The notes beneath the pieces were generated by a model. It saw only the letters and a program-made list of their open reading frames with translations. It was not told where the DNA came from and ran no database searches. A program made the position numbers and the translations under genes. Positions 32,787 to 41,403 of a DNA stretch of 64,000 nt are shown piece by piece. Origin of the DNA: Streptomyces cellulosae (lineage in GTDB: Bacteria; Actinomycetota; Actinomycetes; Streptomycetales; Streptomycetaceae); NCBI GenBank assembly GCA_014655195.1, contig BNBH01000033.1, positions 1 through 64,000 on the forward strand, in the 5' to 3' direction. Each line of letters begins with the position of its first letter. The first letter of the stretch is position 1.

Positions 32787-33731
32787 GTGACTGTCGGTGA
32801 CCGGCGCAGACAGCCGAGCCTGGCCCAGCTGCGGGCGTTCGCGGCGGTGGCCGAGCACCTTCACTTCCGCGACGCCGCAGGGGCCCTGGGGATGAGCCAG
32901 CCCGCCCTGTCCGGGGCGCTGTCCGCACTGGAGGAGACACTCGGCGTGACGCTCGTGGAGCGTACGACACGCAGAGTGCTGCTCACCCCGGCCGGGGAGC
33001 AGCTCGCCGCCCGCGCGAAGTCCGTGCTCACGGACATCGGCGCGCTCATGGAGGAGGCGGACGCGCTGCGGGCGCCGTTCACCGGGGTGCTGCGGCTCGG
33101 CGTCATCCCGACCGTGGCGCCGTATCTGCTGCCGACGGTGCTGCGGCTGGTGCACGACCGCTATCCGCGCCTCGACCTCCAGGTGCACGAGGAGCACACC
33201 GCGAGCCTGCTCGACGGGCTGTCCGCCGGACGGCTCGACCTGCTGCTGCTCGCGGTGCCGCTCGGCGTCACCGGGGTCACCGAACTGCCGCTGTTCGAAG
33301 AGGACTTCGTGCTGGTCACCCCGCCGGGGCACCGGCTCGGCGGGCGCTGCGGCATACCGCGCACGGTGCTGCGCGAGCTGAATTTGCTGCTGCTCGACGA
33401 GGGACACTGCCTGCGCGACCAGGCGCTCGACATCTGCCGTGAGGCCGGCAGCGCGGGGGTGGCGGCCACCACCACGGCCGCCGGACTCTCCACGCTGGTC
33501 CAGCTCGTCGCGGGCGGCCTCGGCGTCACACTGCTGCCACGCACCGCCGTCGAGGTGGAGACCAGCCGCGCCGACCGTCTCCTCACCGCGCACTTCGCCG
33601 ACCCCGCGCCCAAACGCCGCATCGCCCTCGCCATGCGCACGGGCACGGCGAGGGCGACGGAGTACGGGCAGCTGGCGACGGCGCTCCGCGGGGCGATGCG
33701 CGACCTGCCGGTCCACACGGTGGAGGACTGA
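32787..33731 (+). CDS. oxyR: LysR-type peroxide sensor OxyR
   Basis: A 314-residue LysR-type regulator. The N-terminal winged helix-turn-helix (about 10-70, 'LRAFAAVAEHLHFRDAAGAL') is followed by a substrate-like domain with Cys208 and Cys217 in 'DEGHCLRDQALDIC', the same nine-residue spacing as the redox-switch cysteines of E. coli OxyR. GTG 32787 follows CGGAGGGA. It should activate the divergent ahpCD operon under peroxide stress and control its own transcription. Confidence 0.96.
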   Translation: MTVGDRRRQPSLAQLRAFAAVAEHLHFRDAAGALGMSQPALSGALSALEETLGVTLVERTTRRVLLTPAGEQLAARAKSVLTDIGALMEEADALRAPFTGVLRLGVIPTVAPYLLPTVLRLVHDRYPRLDLQVHEEHTASLLDGLSAGRLDLLLLAVPLGVTGVTELPLFEEDFVLVTPPGHRLGGRCGIPRTVLRELNLLLLDEGHCLRDQALDICREAGSAGVAATTTAAGLSTLVQLVAGGLGVTLLPRTAVEVETSRADRLLTAHFADPAPKRRIALAMRTGTARATEYGQLATALRGAMRDLPVHTVED

Positions 33732-33741
33732 CGGCCCAGGG

Positions 33742-36090
33742 CTACTCGGTGCGGAGACCGTCCGGGCGCATCATCCTCAGCAGGGGCGGCAGGCTGAGCA
33801 GGGTGACCAGGGCGACCACACCCGCGCCGACCGCCGTCATCCCGGCCACGCTGCCCCAGTCCACCTGGACCGGCGTCGCGGTCATCCGCAGCAGCACCGC
33901 CCCGAGGACCGTGCCGACCAGCGCGGAGAGCGCGAGCCCCAGACCGATCGGGATCGCCGTCTGCCACAGCACCGACAGGCTCAGCGTGCGGCGGCGGGTG
34001 CCGAAGGCGACCAGGGCCGACAGCAGCTTGCGGCGCTCCCGCAACTGTTCGAGCTGGGAGACCAGCAGGCTCGTCCCGATGAGGAAGAGCACGGCGGCGG
34101 CGCCGACGAACAGGCCCGTGCGGATGGAGTCGAACCGGGTGACGCGCTCGGTGGCGACCCAGGTCGCGGCGTGGGCCAGCGGGTCGACGGAGGCGGCCGT
34201 GTTCCGCACCAGGTCCTGCGCGTCGGCCACCGACTCGTCGACGCCGAGCCACAGCCTTCCGGACAGCCGTTCCTCGACACCGGGCGTCACGGCGCCCGGC
34301 GTCAGCAGGAAGCCGCTGCTCATCATCCCGGACGGGTCCTCGAGGGCCGTCGCGCTCTTCACGCCCTCGGGCACGGTCCAGACGACGTCCTGCCGAGGGG
34401 CGGCGGGATCGCCGTTCGGCTGCATGTGCAGGGTGCGGCCGGGCTTGTTGAGGACGGGCGTGTCCGTGTCGTAGTCGGCGCCGGTGAGCGCGAAGACGTC
34501 ACCGTCCCGGCAGTCGGTCAGCTTCGCGAGCGTGCGCAGGGTCTCGCAGTCGCCGACGGTCAGATGCGCCCCCCGCACCGCTTCCTCGAGGTCGTCGGTG
34601 AGCTTCTCGTAGGCGTATCCGTGGGACAGCGCCTGGACGTCGCGCACGCTCGCGGTCTTCTCGAACGCCGCCGCGGCCGGAGCCACCGGGACGCCGCCGG
34701 GCAGCTCGACCTGCATCTGCGCGCGGGACACGTCCTGTCCCGTGTCGCGGGTGTACTGGCCTTCGATGCCCGTGAACAGCATCTGCAGGGCGATCGCACC
34801 GGCCACCGCCACGGCGATGCCGTTGACCATGCGGGCCGCGGTGCCGCTGCTCAGCTGGAGCCGGCGCACGGCGAGCTGCCAGGCCAGACCGCCCGCGCCC
34901 AGCCGGCCCACGACCGTCTCCACGATCCACGGCAGCAGGGCGGTGACCCCGACGAGGAGACACATCACACCGCCGACGACCAGGACCTGGTTGAAGTCGC
35001 CGTTGTCGCTGCCCTGGCCGATCATCGGCACGAGCATGGCGACGCCCGCCAGTGGCAGCAGCAGCCGCCACCACAGCCGGCGGCGGGCCGGCCGTGCCGT
35101 GCGGACCACACCCAGCGGCTCGATGACCACGCCGCGCAGCGCGATCAGGGTGACCAGCACCGCGGCGGCCGGCACCGCGACCGCGACCAGCAGCGCCAGC
35201 AGCGGCGACGGGTTGAGGTCGGCGGCGAAGACGCTGACGCGGAACAGCTCGACGGACGACGCGAATTCACGTCCGGCCAGGAAGAACAGGGTGCCGAAGA
35301 CCAGCCCGAGCACCGCGCCGGCGAGGGCCTCGCCCGCGGCGATCCTGCGGGTCATCCGGCTGTCCGAGCCGACCAGCCGCAGCGCGGCGAGCCTGCGGTC
35401 GCGCCGTTCGCCGCCGAACCGTACGGCGGTGGCGATGAACACGCCGACCGGCACCAGCAGGACCACGAAGATGACCAGCGTCAGCATGACGAGGACGGGG
35501 TCCAGCGGCTCGGCGGGGCTGTCCTGGGCCTCGCCGAAGGCCTCGATCCGCATGACCGTCGGGCTGTCCAGCTGCTTGGCGAGGCCCGTGATGCCCGCGT
35601 AGAAGGCGAGTTCCTGGGAGCCGATCAGGCCGGATTCGCCGATGGTGCCCACGACGTCGTACGGCAGCCGGTCCCGCAGCAGCTCTCCCTCGTCGGACGC
35701 GAGGAGCTTCTTCAGGGCGGGGGAGACTGCCATCGTCCCCGGCTCGGGGAGTTCGCTCACCCCGGGCGGCACCGGAGCGTCGGGACCCTCGGCCTCCACC
35801 AGGCGGCCGCGGACGTCGGTGTCCCTGAAGTCGCTGTTGGCGTGCGCGATGAGCAGGGTGTCGTCCGACGGGCGCAGGGTGTCCTCGACGTACACGTTGT
35901 CCTGGCGGGCGTCCTCCCGCCGGTCACGTGCGTCGAGCAGGTTCGGCACGGCGGCGGTGAGCAGCAGCAGCGCCACGCCGAGTCCCACGCCGACGGCGGT
36001 GAGCAGCGCCCGGGTCCAGCCCTCACGGCCGCCGGTGACGGCGAACCGGGCGCCCAGCGCGAGGTCCCGCGCCCACTGACCGGCACTCAT
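33742..36090 (-). CDS. FtsX-like ABC transporter permease
   Basis: A 782-residue permease with about eight to ten membrane segments: one near residue 30-50, a large outer loop, a trio at about 200-345, another at about 390-460, and a second outer loop before the final trio (about 640-775). It has two FtsX-type (MacB-like) core regions. Such exporters move lipids, peptides or antibiotics, or transmit mechanical force. The ATG overlaps the ATPase stop by four bases, so translation is coupled. Confidence 0.92.
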   Translation of the reverse strand: MSAGQWARDLALGARFAVTGGREGWTRALLTAVGVGLGVALLLLTAAVPNLLDARDRREDARQDNVYVEDTLRPSDDTLLIAHANSDFRDTDVRGRLVEAEGPDAPVPPGVSELPEPGTMAVSPALKKLLASDEGELLRDRLPYDVVGTIGESGLIGSQELAFYAGITGLAKQLDSPTVMRIEAFGEAQDSPAEPLDPVLVMLTLVIFVVLLVPVGVFIATAVRFGGERRDRRLAALRLVGSDSRMTRRIAAGEALAGAVLGLVFGTLFFLAGREFASSVELFRVSVFAADLNPSPLLALLVAVAVPAAAVLVTLIALRGVVIEPLGVVRTARPARRRLWWRLLLPLAGVAMLVPMIGQGSDNGDFNQVLVVGGVMCLLVGVTALLPWIVETVVGRLGAGGLAWQLAVRRLQLSSGTAARMVNGIAVAVAGAIALQMLFTGIEGQYTRDTGQDVSRAQMQVELPGGVPVAPAAAAFEKTASVRDVQALSHGYAYEKLTDDLEEAVRGAHLTVGDCETLRTLAKLTDCRDGDVFALTGADYDTDTPVLNKPGRTLHMQPNGDPAAPRQDVVWTVPEGVKSATALEDPSGMMSSGFLLTPGAVTPGVEERLSGRLWLGVDESVADAQDLVRNTAASVDPLAHAATWVATERVTRFDSIRTGLFVGAAAVLFLIGTSLLVSQLEQLRERRKLLSALVAFGTRRRTLSLSVLWQTAIPIGLGLALSALVGTVLGAVLLRMTATPVQVDWGSVAGMTAVGAGVVALVTLLSLPPLLRMMRPDGLRTE

Positions 36091-36782
36091 ACGACCCGCT
36101 CCATGTCGCGCGCCTTGCCGTCGCGGACGACGATCTCGCGGTCGGAGTACGCGGCGACCCGCGCCTCGTGCGTGACGAGGACGACGGCGGTGTTGGCGGA
36201 GCGGGCGGCCTCGGTGAGCAGCTCCATCACGCGCTCGCCGTTCAGCGAGTCCAGCGCGCCGGTCGGCTCGTCGGCGAACACCACGCGCGGTCCCGTGACC
36301 AGCGCGCGGGCGACCGCGACCCGCTGGCCCTGACCGCCGGACACCTCACCGGGACGCTTCTTGCGGACGTCGTCGACCTCCAGGCGCTCCATCCAGGTGA
36401 GGGCGGTGCGCTCGGCCTCCTTGCGGGGCGTGCCGTTCAGCCGCAGCGGCAGCGCGACGTTCTCCACGCAGGTCAACTCCGGCACCAGCTGGCCGAACTG
36501 GAACACGAACCCGAACTCGGAGCGGCGCAGGGCGCTGCGCTCTGAGTCGTTCATCGCGGTCAGCTCGCGGCCGGCGTACGTGATGGACCCGGCGTCGGGG
36601 GTGACGATCCCGGCGAGGCAGTGCAGCAGCGTGGACTTGCCGGAGCCGGAGGGCCCCATCACGGCGACGACCTCGCCCGGGTGGATGGAGAACGCGGCGT
36701 TGTCGAGCGCCTTCGTCGGGCCGTACGTCTTCTGCAGGTCCCGTGCGGCGAGCAGGGAACCGGCGGGTGCGGACGTGGTCAT
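36087..36782 (-). CDS. ABC transporter ATP-binding protein (MacB/LolD type)
   Basis: A 231-residue ATPase with Walker A 'GPSGSGKST' (Lys49), Q-loop 'FVFQFGQLVPELT', signature 'VSGGQGQR', Walker B 'VVFADEPTGALD' and switch His in 'VLVTHEARVAAY'. It energises the adjoining permease. Its start overlaps the PadR regulator stop (ATGA), giving a three-gene regulator-ATPase-permease operon. Confidence 0.95.
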   Translation of the reverse strand: MTTSAPAGSLLAARDLQKTYGPTKALDNAAFSIHPGEVVAVMGPSGSGKSTLLHCLAGIVTPDAGSITYAGRELTAMNDSERSALRRSEFGFVFQFGQLVPELTCVENVALPLRLNGTPRKEAERTALTWMERLEVDDVRKKRPGEVSGGQGQRVAVARALVTGPRVVFADEPTGALDSLNGERVMELLTEAARSANTAVVLVTHEARVAAYSDREIVVRDGKARDMERVV

Positions 36783-37303
36783 GGGGCCACCGCCTCACGG
36801 AGTTTGTCGAGGCGCGCGGCGGTCAGCTCCAGCCAGCGCAGGTCGGCCTCGAGGTGGAAGAGGGCGTGGTCGCAGATCAACTGGTCCGCCAGATCGCCCT
36901 TGCGCTTGCGGTCGGTGAGGATGCGCATGCTGCGCAGATGCTCCGACCGCTGCGTGTCGAGGATGTCGGCGGCGTCGCGCTCGGTGAGGAGCGCGAGGAC
37001 GACCTTGGTGTAGAGCGTCGACTGGAGGTACGGCTCGGGCTTCTCCGGCGTGGCGAGCCAGCGGGCGACGTCGGTGACGCCGGCCTCGGTGATGGCGTAC
37101 CGCTTGCGCTCGGGCCCGCCGCCGGCCTCGATGCCGTCGACCTCGACGAGGCCGTTCTTCAGCAGCCGCGACATCGTCGAGTAGACCTGGCCGTAGTGCA
37201 GCGGCCGGTCGTGACCGAACTTCTCGTCGAAGGCCCGCTTCAGGTCGTAACCATGACGCGGCCCGGACTCCAGGAGCCCCAGAAGGGTGTGACCGATGGA
37301 CAT
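36779..37303 (-). CDS. PadR-family transcriptional regulator
   Basis: A 174-residue regulator with a winged helix at about 1-75 ('HTLLGLLESGPRHGYDLKRAF', 'YGQVYSTMSRLLKNGLVEV') and a helical C-terminal dimerisation part (Vir_C type, about 95-170). ATG 37303 gives the standard PadR N-terminus. No strong ribosome binding site is visible, so a leaderless or near-leaderless transcript is possible. It probably represses its own operon through the GTATAC palindromes upstream until a substrate of the exporter is present. Confidence 0.92.
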   Translation of the reverse strand: MSIGHTLLGLLESGPRHGYDLKRAFDEKFGHDRPLHYGQVYSTMSRLLKNGLVEVDGIEAGGGPERKRYAITEAGVTDVARWLATPEKPEPYLQSTLYTKVVLALLTERDAADILDTQRSEHLRSMRILTDRKRKGDLADQLICDHALFHLEADLRWLELTAARLDKLREAVAP

Positions 37304-37319
37304 GCGGAGCACTCTACAC

Positions 37320-37347
37320 ACCGTGTATACGCGGTATGTATACGCGG
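37320..37347 (-). promoter_or_regulatory. Candidate PadR operator
   Basis: A 16-base near-palindrome (ACCGTGTATACGCGGT, 37320-37335) and a direct repeat of GTATACGCGG at 37325 and 37338 (13-base period) lie 17-44 bases upstream of the regulator start. The site would overlap the promoter of the padR-ABC operon. Confidence 0.55.
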
Positions 37348-37459
37348 AGTGTGCAGATCGTGCGTGCTCCCCCTAAGCCGCAGGTGAGGCCCTGTTGTCA
37401 CGGTTCTGTCACCGGGATCCGGACATGCGTCCGGCCCCCGCCGTGCGGCGGGGGCCGGT

Positions 37460-37723
37460 TCAGTCGGAGGGTGGCGTTCCGCCCGACGGGGGGCGGGTGC
37501 CCGGGGGGCGGCCCCGGCGGGGGAGGGGGCCCGTCTCGCCGGGGAGGCGGCCCGCCTCCGCGAGGGCCCGGCGGAGCAGGAACTCGATCTGGGCGTTCGC
37601 CGAGCGCAGTTCGTCGCCCGCCCAGCGGGCCAGTGCCTCGTACACCGCCGGGTCCAGCCGCAGCAGCACCTGCTTGCGCTGCGGCCGGCGCTGCGGGGCC
37701 GGGTCCCCGGACGGGGCGGTCAC
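37460..37723 (-). CDS. Ribbon-helix-helix-like small protein
   Basis: An 87-residue protein. Residues ~18-53 ('KQVLLRLDPAVYEALARWAG' then 'SANAQIEFLLRRAL') fit a CopG/Arc-type ribbon-helix-helix DNA-binding motif. A Pro/Arg/Gly-rich tail follows. Its start overlaps the stop of the SPFH gene (ATGA). It may be a small regulator or partner of the SPFH protein. Confidence 0.75.
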   Translation of the reverse strand: MTAPSGDPAPQRRPQRKQVLLRLDPAVYEALARWAGDELRSANAQIEFLLRRALAEAGRLPGETGPLPRRGRPPGTRPPSGGTPPSD

Positions 37724-38655
37724 TGGTAGAGCGTCCCGGTGTTGAGGACCGGCTGCGCCGAGCGGTCACCGCACAGCACGACCATCAGGTTGGACACCAT
37801 CGCCGCCTTCCGCTCGGGGTCGAGGTCCACGATGTCCTGCTCCTGGATCCGGGCCAGGGCCGACTCGACCATACCCACGGCGCCCTCCACGATCTGCTGC
37901 CGCGCCGCGACCACCGCGCCCGCCTGCTGCCGCTGCAGCATCGCCGAGGCGATCTCGGGAGCGTAGGCGAGGTGCGTGAAGCGGGACTCGATGATCTGCA
38001 CGCCGGCCGCCTCGACGCGCGCGTGCAGTTCGACCGCCAGCTTCTCGGTGATCTCCTCGGCGTTGCCGCGCAGCGACAGGCCGTCCTCGTCGTGGGCGTC
38101 GTACGGGTACTCGATGGCGATGTGCCGCACGGCCGCCTCGGTCTGGGTGGAGACGAACTCGACGTAGTCGTCCACCTCGAAGGTGGCCTGGGCGGTGTCC
38201 TCGACCCGCCACACCACGACCGCGGCCAGCTCGATCGGGTTGCCGTAGGCGTCGTTCACCTTCAGCACCGCGGTCTCGTGGTTGCGCACCCGGGTGGAGA
38301 TCTTGGTGCGGGAGGTGAACGGGTTCACCCAGCGCAGCCCGTCCTGCCGGATGGTGCCCCGGTAGCGGCCGAACAGCTGCACCACCCGAGCCTCGCCCGG
38401 CGCGACCATGTTCAGCCCGCACATCGCGATGAACGCGGCGAGCGCGATCACGATGCCGCCGGTGATGAGACCGGCCTTCGCGCCGGTGCTCTCGACCGCC
38501 GTGGCCACGATGATCATCGCCACGCCGGCCAGCAGTCCGAGCAGGCCGAGCAGCAGCGCGAGCCCGCCGCCGATGCTGTGCGCCGGGGTCTCCCGCACGC
38601 GCGGGGCCGGCATCTCGGGCACGTCGGGCGTGACCTGCGGGTCGTGTGCGGTCAT
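37720..38655 (-). CDS. SPFH/band 7 (stomatin-like) membrane protein
   Basis: A 311-residue protein with two membrane segments (about 27-52 and 60-83), then an SPFH domain (about 85-260, 'GLNMVAPGEARVVQLFGRYRGTIRQDGLRWVNPF') and a helical C-terminus ('MLQRQQAGAVVAARQQIVEGAV'). SPFH proteins form oligomeric rings that organise membrane microdomains and protease partners. It is followed by, and overlaps, the ribbon-helix-helix gene. Confidence 0.92.
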   Translation of the reverse strand: MTAHDPQVTPDVPEMPAPRVRETPAHSIGGGLALLLGLLGLLAGVAMIIVATAVESTGAKAGLITGGIVIALAAFIAMCGLNMVAPGEARVVQLFGRYRGTIRQDGLRWVNPFTSRTKISTRVRNHETAVLKVNDAYGNPIELAAVVVWRVEDTAQATFEVDDYVEFVSTQTEAAVRHIAIEYPYDAHDEDGLSLRGNAEEITEKLAVELHARVEAAGVQIIESRFTHLAYAPEIASAMLQRQQAGAVVAARQQIVEGAVGMVESALARIQEQDIVDLDPERKAAMVSNLMVVLCGDRSAQPVLNTGTLYQ

Positions 38656-38698
38656 GGAGGTTCCCCCGTTTCTCCGCGCGTTCCGGCGCGGTGTCCAC

Positions 38699-38721
38699 TG
38701 TCTATGTCTATCGCCTGTCTA
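38699..38721 (-). promoter_or_regulatory. Triple TGTCTA direct repeat upstream of the SPFH gene
   Basis: TGTCTA occurs at 38699, 38705 and 38716, 44-66 bases upstream of the SPFH start. A minus-strand -35 TTGCCA (about 38749-38754) with TATCAC 16 bases downstream is a possible promoter just before the repeats. The repeats could bind a repressor downstream of the start site. Confidence 0.4.
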
Positions 38722-38930
38722 GCTAAGTGATAACACATTACCTGTTCATGGCAACCTCATACCGGTTTCGAACGTCGGTTCCTTTGGAGTGGGTGCTGAT
38801 TGTCACGTCCGTAAAGGCCGGATCGGCGGCCCTTTGTCATAGCTCCCGGTGTTAGCTTGCTGAGCTGACCTGAGCGGCGAACGTGTGTGCCGCATGAGCA
38901 CACAGAAACGAAGCGGAGCGGAACAGGCGT

Positions 38931-41216
38931 ATGGGACGAGCGGAAGAAAGACGCGCACGACAGCGCGGCGGGCGCCGTGCGGCACCCAAGGGCCGCGCTG
39001 CCGCCGCGGGCGGCCGCACCGGCATACGCCGCCTCTTCACCTGGAAGAAGATCGTCGGCACCTTCTTCACCCTCTGCCTGCTCGGCATGGGCGCCTTCAT
39101 CGTGCTGTACATGCTGATCGACATCCCGGAGGGGAACGCCGACGCCGAGCTGCAGAGCAACGTCTACGAGTACAGCGACGGCAGCCTCATGGCCCGCGAC
39201 GGCGACCGCAACCGCGAGATCGTCGACCTGGCCCGGGTCCCCAAGCCCGTGCAGCGCACGTTCGTCGCCGCCGAGAACAAGACGTTCTACAAGGACGCCG
39301 GCGTCGACCTGAAGGGCACCGCCCGCGGTGTCCTCAACACCCTGTCCGGCAAGGGCGCGCAGGGCGGCTCGACGATCACCCAGCAGTACGTCAAGAACTA
39401 CTACCTGACGCAGGAACAGACCGTCTCCCGCAAGCTCAAGGAGCTGGTCATCTCCCTGAAGCTGGACCGGGAGAAGTCCAAGGACTACATCCTCGCCGGG
39501 TACATCAACACCAGCTACTACGGCCGCGGCGCCTACGGCATCCAGGCCGCCGCCCAGGCCTACTACCGCGTCGACGCCGAGGACCTCACCGTCGAGCAGG
39601 GCGCCTACCTCGCCGCGCTGCTCCAGGCGCCCAACCAGTACGACTGGGCGATCGCCAGCGGCAAGGGCAAGAAGCTCGTCCAGGAGCGCTGGAACTACGT
39701 CCTGGACAACATGGTCGAGCAGAAGTGGCTGGACGCCGGTGAGCGCGCCGGCATGAAGTTCCCCGTGCCGAAGGAGCCCAAGGCGGCCCCCGGCATGGAG
39801 GGGCAGACCGGCTACCTGGTCGAGGCGGCCAACTCGGCCGTCAAGCAGCAGCTCGTCGAGCAGGGCGTCGCCGAGGACCTGGAACAGGCCAAGGCGCTGC
39901 TGGACCGCGGCGGCTACACCATCACGCTGAACATCGACAAGAAGAAGCAGAAGGCGCTGGAGAAGGCGGTCAAGGACCGGCTCACCAGCAAGCTCGACCC
40001 GAAGAAGCGGGATGTCGACGCCGACGTCCAGGCCGGCGCCGTCTCCGTCGATCCCAAGACCGGCAAGGTCGTGGCGATGTACGGCGGCGTGGACTACGTG
40101 AAGCACTACACCAACAACGCCACCCGCAAGGACTACCAGCCGGCGTCCACGTTCAAGCCGGTGATCCTCGCGTCCGCCCTCGACAAGGGCGCCGAGACCC
40201 AGGACGGCGTGCCCATCACCGCGGACACGCTCTACGACGGCGACAGCAAGCGCCCCGTCGTCGAGGACGGCGAGAAGGTCGGCTTCGCCCCGCCCAACGA
40301 GGACGACCGGGACTACGGCGACATCACCGTCCAGGAGGCGATGAACAAGTCCGTCAACTCCGTCTTCGCGCAGATGGGCGTCGACGTCGGCATGACGGAC
40401 GTGATGAAGACCGCGGGCGCGCTCGGCATGAGCGACAACCTCGACCCGTTCCCGGCGCAGACCCTCGGCACCATGGGCGCCAGCCCGATGCAGATGGCCG
40501 GCGTCTACGCCACCCTCGCCAACCACGGCAAGCAGGTCACGCCGACGATCGTGAAGTCCGTCGAGCACAAGGACCGCACGATCGAGATGCCCGACCCGGT
40601 CGGCCAGTCCGTCCTCAGCCGGCGCGCCGCCGACACGGTCACCTCGGTGCTCACCGGCGTGGTCGACGACGGTACGGCGCAGAAGTCCGTGCGGGACAAC
40701 CCGCTGCGCGACGGCCAGCAGGTCGCGGGCAAGACCGGCACCTCCGACGACAACAAGTCGGCCTGGTTCACCGGCTACACGCCCGACCTGGTGACCTCCG
40801 TCGGCCTGTTCGGCGAGGACGCCAAGACCGGCAGCCAGGTCCCGATGTACAAGGCGGGCGGCGTCGACCACCGCGTCAACGGCGGTGGCTTCCCTGCGGA
40901 GATCTGGGCCGCGTACACCTTCGGGGTGATGGACGAGGTGTCCAAGTTCGACCTGGAGACCGAGCAGGGCGCGGGCGTGGCTCCCACCCGGAGCGCGTCG
41001 CCGTCGGAGACGCCGTCGCAGACGCCGACGGAGGAGCCGACGACGGAGGAGCCGACGACGACGGCTCCGCCGACGACGACGTCCCCGCCTCCGTCGACGG
41101 AGCCCCCGTCCCAGACGCCGACGTCACCCCCGCCGTCGCAGACGCCGACGACCGAGTCCCCCACCTTCGACCTACCGGGCGGCCCCCCCGACCCCGAGAA
41201 CAACGACCGCGAATAG
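38931..41216 (+). CDS. Bifunctional class A penicillin-binding protein
   Basis: A 761-residue protein with a basic cytoplasmic tail, one membrane anchor (about 42-64), a GT51 transglycosylase domain (about 85-265; catalytic Glu115 in 'FVAAENKTFY', 'GGSTITQQYVKNYYL') and a transpeptidase domain (about 345-640; Ser406 in 'PASTFKP', 'KSVNS' and 'KTGTSD'). The last ~90 residues are a Pro/Thr/Ser-rich tail. It polymerises and cross-links peptidoglycan outside the membrane. Confidence 0.96.
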   Translation: MGRAEERRARQRGGRRAAPKGRAAAAGGRTGIRRLFTWKKIVGTFFTLCLLGMGAFIVLYMLIDIPEGNADAELQSNVYEYSDGSLMARDGDRNREIVDLARVPKPVQRTFVAAENKTFYKDAGVDLKGTARGVLNTLSGKGAQGGSTITQQYVKNYYLTQEQTVSRKLKELVISLKLDREKSKDYILAGYINTSYYGRGAYGIQAAAQAYYRVDAEDLTVEQGAYLAALLQAPNQYDWAIASGKGKKLVQERWNYVLDNMVEQKWLDAGERAGMKFPVPKEPKAAPGMEGQTGYLVEAANSAVKQQLVEQGVAEDLEQAKALLDRGGYTITLNIDKKKQKALEKAVKDRLTSKLDPKKRDVDADVQAGAVSVDPKTGKVVAMYGGVDYVKHYTNNATRKDYQPASTFKPVILASALDKGAETQDGVPITADTLYDGDSKRPVVEDGEKVGFAPPNEDDRDYGDITVQEAMNKSVNSVFAQMGVDVGMTDVMKTAGALGMSDNLDPFPAQTLGTMGASPMQMAGVYATLANHGKQVTPTIVKSVEHKDRTIEMPDPVGQSVLSRRAADTVTSVLTGVVDDGTAQKSVRDNPLRDGQQVAGKTGTSDDNKSAWFTGYTPDLVTSVGLFGEDAKTGSQVPMYKAGGVDHRVNGGGFPAEIWAAYTFGVMDEVSKFDLETEQGAGVAPTRSASPSETPSQTPTEEPTTEEPTTTAPPTTTSPPPSTEPPSQTPTSPPPSQTPTTESPTFDLPGGPPDPENNDRE

Positions 41217-41225
41217 CCCCCCACA

Positions 41226-41269
41226 CGCGCAGTTCCCCGCGCCCCCGAAAGGGCACGGGGAACTGCGCG
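41226..41269. terminator. Hairpin of a dispersed Streptomyces repeat, likely terminator
   Basis: A perfect 14-base-pair stem (41226-41239 with 41256-41269, arm CGCGCAGTTCCCCG) is extended by four more pairs inside. It lies 9 bases after the penicillin-binding protein stop and faces the convergent phosphatase gene. A second, less perfect copy of its right half begins near 41319, 68 bases further on. The same core recurs as a tandem array at 50940-51290. Confidence 0.85.
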
Positions 41270-41403
41270 AGCAACCCACGATCGGCCGCATCCGGCCACG
41301 GCGGGTGGCACCCCGAAGGGGCGCGGGGAACCGCGCGAGCAACCCACCATCGGCCGCACCCGGCACACCCGCGAAACCCCTACCGCGCCTCACCGCGAAG
41401 CAC

